DNA of 64,000 bases from an uncultured Granulosicoccaceae bacterium (GCA_937930305.1 CALGLE010000001.1:99409-163408), one strand, 5' to 3'; positions 7,897-16,238 are shown, counted from the stretch's first letter. The notes: a model not told the origin generated them from the letters alone. A program made the numbers and translations.

Positions 7897-8493
7897 TCAT
7901 TTGATAGATTGAAGATTTAAGACAGTATTTTGCGGATCCAGTTCTATCGCCGTTTGGCCTGATTCACCGATCAACTGCACATCCAGATCTTCAAAACCTG
8001 ACCAAATAGAGAAAAGTGCAATATCGATTGAACTCAATTTATCCATATCGCCGCATTTGTAGCTGTAAGTCACAAGCACCGCTGAATGAGCGCTGCCTTC
8101 TTCCGAATGCTCATCTGCGTGTTCGTCCTTGTGTTCGTCCTTGTGCTCGTCGTCGTGCTCGTCATCATGCGACTCCTCGGACATGCTGTTTTCCAAGGAC
8201 ACATCAGTAACGGCGCAATCGCCTGAATTAAAAAGGAAGAGCTCATCCGCTTCGTTCAATTGGTGAATCGCTTCATCGACCAGCGCGTGCTGCTCATCCG
8301 TTTCGGGTTCGTGTTCAAATCCAACCATGTTGTTCCACGGCGAACTCAGTTCTATAAATACTTCCGACCCGGTCACTGCCACGTTCAAAGTCGCTAGGCC
8401 ATGCACATGGCTATCGAGATCTCGTTCAGTTTGAGAAAAAGCGGGGGTTGAATAGAATGCTGACAATGCAGCAAGCACAGTAATGGGCTTCAT
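7897..8493 (-). CDS. zrgA: ZrgA family zinc-uptake protein (DUF2796)
   Basis: The 198-residue exported protein starts at ATG 8493, with AGGAG ten bases upstream, followed by a signal peptide ending near PAFSQ. An upstream in-frame extension to 8667 lacks a signal sequence and is rejected. The DUF2796 domain shows HVHGLATLNVAV, the core strands, a Cys pair (GDCAV, YKCGD) and a low-complexity His/Asp/Glu segment (about residues 104-130) made of repeated D-E-H units. ZrgA of Vibrio is a periplasmic zinc-binding component of the ZrgABCDE uptake system, and the downstream gene order here agrees. The His-rich loop probably binds several metal ions. Regulation by Zur is expected from the family but was not proven here. 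Confidence 0.88.
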   Translation of the reverse strand: MKPITVLAALSAFYSTPAFSQTERDLDSHVHGLATLNVAVTGSEVFIELSSPWNNMVGFEHEPETDEQHALVDEAIHQLNEADELFLFNSGDCAVTDVSLENSMSEESHDDEHDDEHKDEHKDEHADEHSEEGSAHSAVLVTYSYKCGDMDKLSSIDIALFSIWSGFEDLDVQLIGESGQTAIELDPQNTVLNLQSIK

Positions 8494-8552
8494 TAAATAA
8501 GGACTCCTGAAGAAATGGGACGCTTGAATGCGCGAAACCGGGAACAACAACT

Positions 8553-8942
8553 TCAGGAGAGAGTGGGAGGTCCGCGAATGGAGTGTGAATCTGTCCAAAG
8601 CGCGATAGGACTGGTGGGTTCTTGCAGTCGTACCGTTCTTTGGATGGATTGCACGTGAACTAGGCAACTAGCTACAGGCTTTAACCCATACAATCCAGCA
8701 AAGGCGTGGTACACCGTACAGTCGGCTTCAGCCTTGGTGCTGTTCGGCTGTTTGTGCGGCATATGGTCGTGATGGTGATGACCATCGGTGTGAGCCATTA
8801 GCCGATCAGGCAGGTGATGACCATCGAATACCGAGATGACTTCAGAGCCGTGCAGATGCCCGACAATGTGCACGTTGGACGCAAATTGACCCACGCACAG
8901 CGCTAAAACGAGCAAGCAATGTATGATCGGATTCTGTTTCAC
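8553..8942 (-). CDS. His-rich small exported protein (DUF2946-like)
   Basis: A 129-residue protein with an N-terminal hydrophobic segment (about 6-24) and a central His cluster (DGHHHHDHMPHK, about 53-64) among further His residues. Two Cys in the C-terminal half (DCTVYH, SCLVHV) resemble the spacing of DUF2946-type periplasmic metal proteins. It is the first gene of the zinc operon, 59 bases before zrgA, so a metal-capture or metal-sensing role is likely by context. The only in-frame start is GTG at 8942. No Shine-Dalgarno is visible, but TATAGT ends seven bases before the GTG, so a leaderless transcript is possible. Gene identity is moderately certain; function is inferred. Confidence 0.6.
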   Translation of the reverse strand: MKQNPIIHCLLVLALCVGQFASNVHIVGHLHGSEVISVFDGHHLPDRLMAHTDGHHHHDHMPHKQPNSTKAEADCTVYHAFAGLYGLKPVASCLVHVQSIQRTVRLQEPTSPIALWTDSHSIRGPPTLS

Positions 8943-8964
8943 AACTAAAACTATAGCCTTAGTT
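8943..8964. promoter_or_regulatory. Inverted repeat at the zinc operon promoter
   Basis: AACTAA and TTAGTT are 6-bp inverted arms separated by 10 bases, directly against the GTG start and overlapping a TATAGT that could be a -10 element for the operon. The position fits a metal-responsive repressor site, but it does not clearly match the Zur consensus I know. Confidence 0.35.
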
Positions 8965-9031
8965 CAGGTAAAAAGGGGAAATGGCAGTATCTTCGTTTTC
9001 TGTTACTGCGGTCGATCCCGTCTCTCATGTC

Positions 9032-9047
9032 CTTTCGAAATCGAAAG
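9032..9047. promoter_or_regulatory. Small palindrome in the zinc/redox operon gap
   Basis: CTTTCGA-AA-TCGAAAG is a perfect 7-2-7 inverted repeat in the 192-bp gap between the zinc operon and the end of the redox operon. It lacks a T tract, so it is more likely a protein site or chance than a terminator. Confidence 0.25.
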
Positions 9048-9134
9048 ATTCCACGGCCCACACCGCATCCAATGGATTCGGTCGTGCACATATAAAGAAC
9101 CGTTGATCACTTAGCAGATGAGAATTCACTCGCT

Positions 9135-10160
9135 TTAAGCGAGCTCAGGATGCCCATACGCTTCTGGGTATGTCATGGGGTGAATCGGCCCGAGTGGCAC
9201 CACATTATTCCAGGAGCGGCCAAAATACCCTTGTTTGCAGTGATCCAAAGAATTACTTTGCTCAACACCGGGTAAGGCGTATACCCGGCACAGCCAACGC
9301 CACAGATGTGGATAGTCAAGAATTTTCGCCGCATTTAATTTCATACGTAAGTAGTAAACGGGATCATGGCGAAACAGAGTTGGGTAAAGGCGAAGATCAG
9401 CTTCGGTAAACCTATCCCCAGTGAGAAAGGGTCGCTGATCTGATGCCAGTAACGATTCCAATTCTGCCAATGTATCGAAGTAGTTCCTAAAAGCGGTTGC
9501 GTACACTGCTTGATCGGAAGAGAAACCGGCTTTATACGCGCCGTTGTTTATATTGCTATAAATTTTATCGTTTAATTTTTCTATATCACTTTCCAGTGAT
9601 GCTGGATACAAATTCCAGCGAGCATCTTCTTGAATGTTGCTACCCAAGGCTTTCGCATGGGTATTTAACATACGTATTATTTCAGCACTTTCATTGTTCA
9701 CAATACGTTGGGTTTTCTTGTCAAACAAAATGGGCACAGACCCTTCGCTAGAACCTTCAGCCGCATAGATTTCTTTGGCTAGCCGATAGCTTTTTCCCGT
9801 TGCTGTCTCTGTCGTGCATTCTGGTAAAGCAGCGCCCGTGAGAGTTGACACTCGACTGGGGTTGAACTCCCACAGGTTTGGCGCTACGGGATCTGTTTCA
9901 TCTGTTCTACTCGGAAACGCTACATCCAATGAAACAGCGTATTGCAATCCCAGAACATTGCGGGCAAGCGTCGCCCGGTGACACCACGGGCAATTAAACG
10001 CTACGAATAAATGATAACGATTAGGCTCGGCCGGGAAGTCAGCATCGCCAATCGAATGCCTGAAGCCACTTACACCACGAACAAATTCCCCTTTCAAGCG
10101 GCGTTGATGCGAGTTGGCTTGAGATTCTTCTTTAGAAGTATCTGTAGAATGATCAGACAT
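9135..10160 (-). CDS. Xi-class glutathione transferase (glutathionyl-hydroquinone reductase-like), CPWC type
   Basis: A 341-residue cytoplasmic protein of the YqjG/ECM4/PcpF family: a thioredoxin-fold N-terminal domain with the active-site motif NCPWCHR (C57, C60), the cis-Pro region with NNESAEIIRML, and an all-helical C-terminal domain from about residue 190 (NNGAYKAGF, TEADLRLYPTLFR). Family members reduce glutathionyl-(hydro)quinones using the first Cys. This copy has a second Cys in the motif (CPWC), unlike its neighbour's CPWA, so it may behave more like a dithiol enzyme. It also has a longer, polar N-terminus. It is the last gene of the operon, 14 bases behind the hemerythrin gene. Confidence 0.87.
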   Translation of the reverse strand: MSDHSTDTSKEESQANSHQRRLKGEFVRGVSGFRHSIGDADFPAEPNRYHLFVAFNCPWCHRATLARNVLGLQYAVSLDVAFPSRTDETDPVAPNLWEFNPSRVSTLTGAALPECTTETATGKSYRLAKEIYAAEGSSEGSVPILFDKKTQRIVNNESAEIIRMLNTHAKALGSNIQEDARWNLYPASLESDIEKLNDKIYSNINNGAYKAGFSSDQAVYATAFRNYFDTLAELESLLASDQRPFLTGDRFTEADLRLYPTLFRHDPVYYLRMKLNAAKILDYPHLWRWLCRVYALPGVEQSNSLDHCKQGYFGRSWNNVVPLGPIHPMTYPEAYGHPELA

Positions 10161-10174
10161 TAAAATGGTACCTA

Positions 10175-10762
10175 TTAACCACGTAATCGATAATGCAAAA
10201 TAATGGGCACAGCCAATTCTTCTTCATCACTTAAGTGCCGTACCAACAGTGACTCAATATGCGTTGTCACTGTGTGTAGCTTTCCCGCCTCATCCATAGA
10301 ACGCTGGTTATTACTTTGCATCAGCCGAATCGTTTGATTCGCAGCTTGGGTGAAGTCATCTAACCCTCGGTGCAAAACAACATGATCCTTTTCTAGAATA
10401 TCCAATCCAACTTTAAAACTAGAGTCTGCTGCCAAGAGCTCAGGAAAGTAGCTGCGATCTTCCCATCCATGGTGGCCATGAAGATTGTTTACTAACGCGC
10501 CACCTCGATAGGACAGGTTACTGGCGAATTCCTGTGAATCCTTTTTTCCATCAAGAAAAAGCTCTGTGTCTTTACGCACCGTCGCACTTAAGCGCCTAAA
10601 CATTTCATGCGCTCCCAGCCATTGGCGTGTTAGTTCTTTAAAGCCTGCATGAGACTCCCAACTATCGCGCGGATACCGGGCAAGTAGCGTTTGCATTTCA
10701 GGCGGCATCCCGTCGGTTCGAATGTCCGAACTTTTGAGTCTAGCACCCGCTAAATCATCCAT
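10175..10762 (-). CDS. Hemerythrin-domain protein
   Basis: A 195-residue helical protein with the HHE cation-binding pattern: His in the first helices (GAHEMF), HGHHGWEDRSYFPEL (about 95-110), KDHVVLHRGLDDF (about 125-137) and RHLSDEEELAVPI near the C-terminus. Hemerythrin-like proteins carry a non-haem di-iron site that binds O2 or senses or handles NO and peroxide. Its first codons overlap the end of the upstream glutathione transferase gene by eight bases, so it is translationally coupled to it. Sitting between two glutathionyl-hydroquinone reductase homologues is unusual and suggests a shared redox or oxygen-linked task. There is no signal peptide. Confidence 0.85.
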   Translation of the reverse strand: MDDLAGARLKSSDIRTDGMPPEMQTLLARYPRDSWESHAGFKELTRQWLGAHEMFRRLSATVRKDTELFLDGKKDSQEFASNLSYRGGALVNNLHGHHGWEDRSYFPELLAADSSFKVGLDILEKDHVVLHRGLDDFTQAANQTIRLMQSNNQRSMDEAGKLHTVTTHIESLLVRHLSDEEELAVPIILHYRLRG

Positions 10763-11738
10763 TTAATTCAGCACGATCATGAGGTGCCGTAAAATCAATA
10801 TCTGGTCCGAGAGGTACGACACGCGATGGATTTACCGACTCGTGGCTTGCGTAGTAGTGGTTTTTAATATGCTCCATGTTCACTGTGGAGCTGACACCCG
10901 GTTGTTGATACAGATCCCGTACGTAACTCGATAAGCTGGGGTAGTCGGAGATGCGTCTAATGTTGCATTTAAAATGCCCTACGTACACTGGATCAAACCG
11001 AACTAGGGTTGTAAATAATCGCCAGTCCGCTTCGGTAATTTGGCTACCCGCTAAGTAGCGCCGTGAAGCCAGACGTTCATCTAACCAATCCAATGTGTTG
11101 AATAAAGGTGTTATCGCTTCCTCGTAAGCTTCTTGAGTTGTCGCGAAGCCACATTTATATACGCCGTTATTCACAGATTCGTAAATGCGCTCATTTAATT
11201 CATCAATTTCAGTGCGAAGAGGCTTTGGATAAAAATCCCCCGCTTTCGCACCCACCTCATCAAACGCTGAATTAAACATACGAATGATCTCTGGGGATTC
11301 GTTCGATACGATGGTTTTTGATTGTTTGTCCCACAAAACTGGCACCGTAACGCGCCCAGAATAATCGGACATGGCAGCGGTGTATATCTGATACATATAG
11401 TCAGCACCATTAACTTCATCGGGCACCACACCATCCCCGGATTGAAACGTCCAACCCTTATCTGCCATAAACCAGTGCACGGTAGACACCGATATCATGT
11501 CTTCCAGGCCCTTTAGTTTCCTATAAATTAAGGTACGGTGAGCCCAAGGACAAGCCAGTGATACATACAGATGATATCGGCCAGCTTCGGCTTTAAACCC
11601 AGCATCTCCTGAGGGCCCAGCTGTGCCATCTTTAGTCACCCAGCTACGAAACTGCGGCAGTTTACGAACAAATCGTCCGCCAGTTGAACTGGTGTCGTAC
11701 CACTGATCAACCCACTGGCCGTCTTGAAGAAGTCCCAT
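10755..11738 (-). CDS. Glutathionyl-hydroquinone reductase (Xi-class GST, YqjG-like)
   Basis: A 327-residue protein starting at ATG 11738; an upstream extension to 11786 does not fit family starts. The N-terminal thioredoxin fold carries SLACPWAHRT with C63, the catalytic Cys that attacks the glutathionyl group. NESPEIIRMFN and the helical C-terminal domain (NNGVYKCGFA, TEADWRLFTTLVRFDP) are family-typical, and the length matches E. coli YqjG. The activity is glutathione-dependent reduction of glutathionyl-hydroquinones to hydroquinones. It lies 66 bases behind the CDGSH/GltS-like gene and overlaps the hemerythrin gene, so all four are one operon. Confidence 0.92.
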   Translation of the reverse strand: MGLLQDGQWVDQWYDTSSTGGRFVRKLPQFRSWVTKDGTAGPSGDAGFKAEAGRYHLYVSLACPWAHRTLIYRKLKGLEDMISVSTVHWFMADKGWTFQSGDGVVPDEVNGADYMYQIYTAAMSDYSGRVTVPVLWDKQSKTIVSNESPEIIRMFNSAFDEVGAKAGDFYPKPLRTEIDELNERIYESVNNGVYKCGFATTQEAYEEAITPLFNTLDWLDERLASRRYLAGSQITEADWRLFTTLVRFDPVYVGHFKCNIRRISDYPSLSSYVRDLYQQPGVSSTVNMEHIKNHYYASHESVNPSRVVPLGPDIDFTAPHDRAELNG

Positions 11739-11804
11739 AATTTTCTCTGTATTTTTAAAATGATAACGTAATTCTGTTATATACAAGCGCGCACAGTGAA
11801 CCGC

Positions 11805-13346
11805 TTACTCCATCACTCCAGCAAATCGAACACCGCTCAAATCAGCCATTTCTCGTTTCCATGTAGTGATATCGTCCAGACACAATTTTGATAGATCATT
11901 GTGACCACAGGCACGAGCTAGAACCTGCATAAGTTCGATACTTGCTCCAAAATAACGAGCGAGTCTTTCAGCACTTGTTTGTACATGTAAGCGAGCTCTA
12001 AGCTCCGGCTTTTGCGTGGCCACCCCAGCAGGACAATTGTTCGAATTACACATTCTGGCTGCTATACAACCCACCGCTTGCATAGCTGAATTTGAAACGG
12101 CAATAGCATCGGCACCCAGTGCCATGGCCTTGACAAAATCTTCAGCGACTCGTAAACCACCGGTTATGACTAAGGTGACTTCACCACCCGTTTTGGCATC
12201 TAGTCGTTTGCGCGCTCTAGCTAATGCGGGAATGGTGGGGACGGAAATGTTATTTCGGAACAATAAAGGTGCCGCTCCAGTGCCTCCACCGCGCCCATCA
12301 AGGATGATGTAGTCAGCTCCAGCGTCCAGTGCGAAGTCTATGTCGTCCTCAATCCGATTTGCTGAGAGTTTAAATCCGATAGGAATTCCACCAGAACGTT
12401 CACGAACTTCATCACTGAGTTTTCGAAAGTCGTTCGCGGTTCTAAGGTCGGAAAACGTGGACGGGGATATCGCGCTTTGACCAGGTTCAAGGCCTCGCAC
12501 TTGAGCAATTTTTCCCTGTACTTTGTTGCCCGGCAAATGCCCTCCTGTACCTGTCTTAGCCCCTTGCCCACCTTTAAAATGAAAAGCCTGAACACGTTCG
12601 ACCAAACCTATGTCCCACCCAAATTTAGCCGACGCTAATTCATAGAAGTAACGTGAATTTTCTGCCTGCTCCTCGTTCAACATGCCACCCTCGCCCGAAC
12701 AAATTCCCGTGCCCGCAAGCTCCGCCCCGCGCGATAAAGCAACTTTGGCCTCTTCTGATAAAGCCCCATAACTCATATCAGAAACAAACAACGGTATATC
12801 AAGCGTCAACGGTTTCCTAGCACGAGGCCCAATGGTCACTGACGTTGACACTAGTTGATCATCTAACAATGGCTTCTTCGCCATCTGAACCGGCAGTATT
12901 TGTATATCATCCCAGTGAGGAAGATCTTTTCTTGGCACCCCCATTGAACCCATTTCACCATGATGCCCAAGCTTCGTTAACCCATCCCTGGCAAGTTCAT
13001 GAATAGTTGCTACGGTGGGTTCTTCCGGAGTGGGCGCAGCCTCTGGCGCACCCTCTTTCGTCTTAGGAGCAGGCGCTGTATCGCCGATGGCTAATGATCC
13101 CAACGTGGCATGAGTGCCATCGCAGAAAGGAGCGGTCGCACTGGACTTACACTGACACAAAGCGACGTGCCCTGTCTTTTCAGCAGTAAATTTAAGTGGC
13201 CGTATGGACGTATCTCGATGCGAGCCATCACAAAACGGTTGCGAGGCGGATTTGCCACATCGACACCATAAATATTCCTTCCCAGCTTCCAAACTCACTT
13301 TCGCCGGGACCTTAGCTGCTATAACCGGTACGTTGTTATTGCCCAT
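11805..13346 (-). CDS. Double CDGSH iron-sulfur domain fused to FMN-binding glutamate synthase-like domain
   Basis: A 513-residue fusion. The N-terminus holds two CDGSH domains with complete 3Cys-1His ligand sets: C28, C30, C39, H43, then C64, C66, C75, H79. A Pro/Ala/Glu linker (about 82-112) leads to a glutamate-synthase FMN-barrel domain (about 125-500) with FVSDMSYGALSEEA, KGGQGAKTGTGGHLPG, ILDGRGGGTGAAP and a C427-x5-C433-x4-C438 motif matching the 3Fe-4S site of GltB. It lacks the amidotransferase and beta-helix domains, so it is probably not a true glutamate synthase but an FMN/Fe-S oxidoreductase; similar archaeal and bacterial GltS-like proteins are poorly defined. It is first in the operon with two Xi GSTs and a hemerythrin, divergent from a LysR gene. 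The substrate is unknown. Confidence 0.88.
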   Translation of the reverse strand: MGNNNVPVIAAKVPAKVSLEAGKEYLWCRCGKSASQPFCDGSHRDTSIRPLKFTAEKTGHVALCQCKSSATAPFCDGTHATLGSLAIGDTAPAPKTKEGAPEAAPTPEEPTVATIHELARDGLTKLGHHGEMGSMGVPRKDLPHWDDIQILPVQMAKKPLLDDQLVSTSVTIGPRARKPLTLDIPLFVSDMSYGALSEEAKVALSRGAELAGTGICSGEGGMLNEEQAENSRYFYELASAKFGWDIGLVERVQAFHFKGGQGAKTGTGGHLPGNKVQGKIAQVRGLEPGQSAISPSTFSDLRTANDFRKLSDEVRERSGGIPIGFKLSANRIEDDIDFALDAGADYIILDGRGGGTGAAPLLFRNNISVPTIPALARARKRLDAKTGGEVTLVITGGLRVAEDFVKAMALGADAIAVSNSAMQAVGCIAARMCNSNNCPAGVATQKPELRARLHVQTSAERLARYFGASIELMQVLARACGHNDLSKLCLDDITTWKREMADLSGVRFAGVME

Positions 13347-13444
13347 TAATGCGTTCCCGTTTCAAAAGTAAAACCACTGAATGTTCTATCGTATGAATTA
13401 GAATATAGGGTTATAATAAATCGTACAATTAAATATTATCGAAT

Positions 13445-13462
13445 TAATAATTCTAATTATTA
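13445..13462. promoter_or_regulatory. Palindromic operator candidate at LysR/redox divergent promoter
   Basis: TAATAATT-CT-AATTATTA is a perfect 8-2-8 inverted repeat ending seven bases before the LysR start codon, inside a very AT-rich 123-bp divergent promoter region. GAATTA-A-TAATTC at 13441-13453 overlaps it. LysR regulators usually bind AT-rich dyads in such gaps and repress themselves, so this is a good candidate site. Confidence 0.5.
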
Positions 13463-13469
13463 GACCTAT

Positions 13470-14429
13470 ATGGGCCAGATAGAAGACTTACGTCATTTTG
13501 TGCAGATCGTCGAACTCGGCAGCATCGGCAAAGCGGCTGATCAAGCGGGCATTGCAAAATCGGCAATGAGCCGAAAACTGCGCATGCTCGAAGAACGCAT
13601 GCAAACGGTGTTAATTACAAGAACCACTCGTCAGTGGTCGCTCACCGAAGCGGGCCGAGAATACTATGACCGCGGGTTGAGTATTCTCAACGGATTTGAT
13701 GAGTTTGAAGCGGGCATTCGCCATGAGAATTTAGCTTTAGCCGGAGAGATAAGAATTTCGGTACCCCTGTATTTTGGCAAAATCCGCTTAACGCAATATT
13801 TCTTAGAATTTTGTAATTCCCATCCCGACGTACATCTTAATGTGGACTTCAGCGACAGACTGGTGGATGTCATTGATGATCATTTTGATTTAGTTATAAG
13901 GATTTCCGATTTACAAGACTCATCATTAATCGCACGAAAATTATGTGAGACTCGCCATATCTGTTGCGCAAGCCCTGAGTATTTAAAAAACAATACACCC
14001 ATTAAAGAACCGCAGGACATCCGCTCACACCGCATCATTCAGTACGGCGCAACCAGAAGACCAAAATGGAGCTTCACACGAAAAGCCTCTTCCACTGAAA
14101 GCCCCTCCAGCAAACGCGCTGCAACCACGACGATACCGTTAGTGGCTTCAATGAATTCACACGATGGAGAGTTTCTGATTAATGCAGCTGAAGATGGACA
14201 AGGAATTGTCATGGTGCCTGATTTTTTAGCCAGCGCTTCACTAGAATCCGGCAGATTGCTGCAACTATTGAAACCTTACGAGCAAGCCCCACGCGGTGTG
14301 AATATTGTCTACCCCAGCAAAAGATACTTACCCCACCGAACCCGGGTGTTTATGGAATTTTTAATTGAAAAATTCATTTCACAGGCTGGCACGACCCCTA
14401 CGCCAGCACCTACATCCACACCCACATAA
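13470..14429 (+). CDS. LysR-family transcriptional regulator
   Basis: A 319-residue LysR protein: winged-helix domain (about 1-60; FVQIVELGSIGKAADQAGIAKSAMSRKLRMLE region) and a periplasmic-binding-like effector domain (about 88-300; RISVPLYFGKIRL, GQGIVMVPDFLA). The recognition helix type and the GKAADQ element place it near CrgA/DmlR-like regulators. It is transcribed away from the CDGSH/GST operon, the usual arrangement for a LysR controlling its neighbour, and a dyad sits in the shared promoter. No Shine-Dalgarno is evident before ATG 13470. The C-terminal tail is Thr/Pro-rich. Its 3' end overlaps the convergent SLC13 gene by 20 bases. Confidence 0.9.
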   Translation: MGQIEDLRHFVQIVELGSIGKAADQAGIAKSAMSRKLRMLEERMQTVLITRTTRQWSLTEAGREYYDRGLSILNGFDEFEAGIRHENLALAGEIRISVPLYFGKIRLTQYFLEFCNSHPDVHLNVDFSDRLVDVIDDHFDLVIRISDLQDSSLIARKLCETRHICCASPEYLKNNTPIKEPQDIRSHRIIQYGATRRPKWSFTRKASSTESPSSKRAATTTIPLVASMNSHDGEFLINAAEDGQGIVMVPDFLASASLESGRLLQLLKPYEQAPRGVNIVYPSKRYLPHRTRVFMEFLIEKFISQAGTTPTPAPTSTPT

Positions 14430-16188
14430 TCATTGGAACACTGATACAAACGATCACAACATCCAGCGGCAACCCCAAACGCCAATAGTCACCGAAATGA
14501 TAACCACCCGGCCCCATAACTAAGGTGTTTGATTGGTGGCCAATAGGCGTTAAATATGGAGATGCGGCCCCTATGGCAACGGCCATAAGAAAGGGCTCTG
14601 GGGGAAGCGCTAACTGAACGGATAGACTGAAAGCAATCGGCGCCATAAGAACAGCGGTCGGAGTGTTATGCACCACATCAGACAACAACATAGAAACAAT
14701 AACAATGGCTGCTAGCAGCCCCCAAATGGGAAGATCCGTTGCCACCCCCGACATGGACAAGGCAATAAGGTCCGTTGTTCCGGTTTCTTGTAATGCCTCT
14801 CCCACTGGGATTAAAAACCCGAGCAACACAATAACCGGCCATTCAATACTTCGATACACCTCGCGCAGTGAAATCAAATTCAATAACACTAACCCACCAA
14901 CAACGCCCATGAAAGCAATTTGTACTGGCACCAGTCCTAGCGCTGCTAACAGAATCCCTAATCCAAAGAGGAAGGGTGTGAGAAAAGTACTGCGTTTCGG
15001 AATGGGTTCAAAACCCCGATTTTTTATGGCTAAACAACCCAGTTCTGAACACAATTCCATTAAACGATGTGTGTCGCCTTGCAACAACAGCACATCACCC
15101 ACTTTAAATCGAACGTGCTTTAACAGAGCCCGTGGCGCTCGGCCCTCTCTAGCGACCGCTAGTAAATTAACGCCAAATCGCTTATGCATGTTTAGACCAC
15201 GCATCGATTGACTCTCTATAACAGAATGCGGCATGACTACCGCTTCAATAAAACGCACATCGCTAGACTTCAGTGTTTCTTGGTCTGGGGTTTCTGCACC
15301 GATCTCAACTAAATTGGGATCTTCAAATAGAGGTTGTAAAGCTTCACTTTCCCCTTTCATGATGAGTACATCCCCAGCCCGGATGCCTTCCACAGTTCTA
15401 GGCGCTAACCTGCGTTTTCCATTACGCACAATAGCCACAACGCTGACGTCATTCTCGCATCGTTGCTCTAGCTCTCCCACAGTTGAGGAAGTGAGTTCAG
15501 ATGTTTCCGGGACACGCAACTCAGTCACATACCGAGCGATCGAAAGTACGTCTTCCGCCTTTCCCTCTGTTGTATGGCCCCGTTTAGGCAGTAATCGTGG
15601 GGCTGTTAAAACGATAAAAGTAATCCCGCCGACCGCAACAGCTAACCCAACAGGTGCAAAATCAAACATTCCAAACGCTTGACCCGCTTGCTCTTCCCGA
15701 TAAGAAGAAATAATGATATTCGGTGGAGTTCCAATTAAGGTGGTTAACCCACCGAGTAAGCTGGAAAAAGACAGAGGCATTAATAAATCCGATACTGGGC
15801 GTTTCGCACGACGAGCATCACGAACGGTGATCGGAAGCATTAAAGCTAGCGCTCCAATGTTATTCATAAAAGCAGAAAGCAATGCAGTGATTGAGCAGTT
15901 CGCCGCTGTTTGTGTGATTCTCCTGCCCCGTGCGCGGGCGAGCAATCGTAAAAACATACCGACGACTCCGGAGGATCGCATCGCTTGGCTGATAACCAAT
16001 ACGGCGGCAACCGTAATTACAGCTGGATGAGAGAACCCGTCAAAGGCTTTGGTCGCAGGTACGACACCGGTGGCGACTGCAGCAAGAAGGACCATTCCAG
16101 CGACGACATCGTAACGCCAGCGATTCCAAACGAACAGACACATCGCGACGGCTAGCAAAACACTGATTGTTATTTGGTGCAATGTCAT
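14410..16188 (-). CDS. SLC13-family permease with two TrkA-C domains
   Basis: A 592-residue membrane protein: about six N-terminal helices, a cytoplasmic insert with two RCK-C/TrkA-C domains (about 215-285 and 310-385), and six more helices. Conserved SLC13/CitMHS features include SAFMNNIGALALMLPI (residues near 105-120), TTLIGTPPNIIISS in the first half and VVHNTPTAVLMAPIA in the second, the two re-entrant substrate loops. Such proteins are Na+-coupled carriers of dicarboxylates, sulfate or similar anions; forms with TrkA-C inserts are often annotated as sulfate or TrkA-linked transporters. The substrate cannot be fixed from sequence. It precedes the MFS gene in map order and both read leftward. 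Confidence 0.88.
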   Translation of the reverse strand: MTLHQITISVLLAVAMCLFVWNRWRYDVVAGMVLLAAVATGVVPATKAFDGFSHPAVITVAAVLVISQAMRSSGVVGMFLRLLARARGRRITQTAANCSITALLSAFMNNIGALALMLPITVRDARRAKRPVSDLLMPLSFSSLLGGLTTLIGTPPNIIISSYREEQAGQAFGMFDFAPVGLAVAVGGITFIVLTAPRLLPKRGHTTEGKAEDVLSIARYVTELRVPETSELTSSTVGELEQRCENDVSVVAIVRNGKRRLAPRTVEGIRAGDVLIMKGESEALQPLFEDPNLVEIGAETPDQETLKSSDVRFIEAVVMPHSVIESQSMRGLNMHKRFGVNLLAVAREGRAPRALLKHVRFKVGDVLLLQGDTHRLMELCSELGCLAIKNRGFEPIPKRSTFLTPFLFGLGILLAALGLVPVQIAFMGVVGGLVLLNLISLREVYRSIEWPVIVLLGFLIPVGEALQETGTTDLIALSMSGVATDLPIWGLLAAIVIVSMLLSDVVHNTPTAVLMAPIAFSLSVQLALPPEPFLMAVAIGAASPYLTPIGHQSNTLVMGPGGYHFGDYWRLGLPLDVVIVCISVPMIMWVWM

Positions 16189-16238
16189 CCAATGTTCCTT
16201 AGGAATCTGTGTAAGGCGGTCAAAACCACTCCGGCACC

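Noticed and set aside
8494..8667. 58-codon N-terminal extension of zrgA
   Set aside because: It overlaps the upstream His-rich gene, and a signal peptide plus AGGAG fix the start at 8493.
14663..16030. Long open frames on the plus strand opposite the SLC13 permease
   Set aside because: They run antisense through a clear 592-residue membrane protein gene, are Ser/Thr/Pro-rich and have no recognisable domain; they mirror the codon pattern of the real gene.
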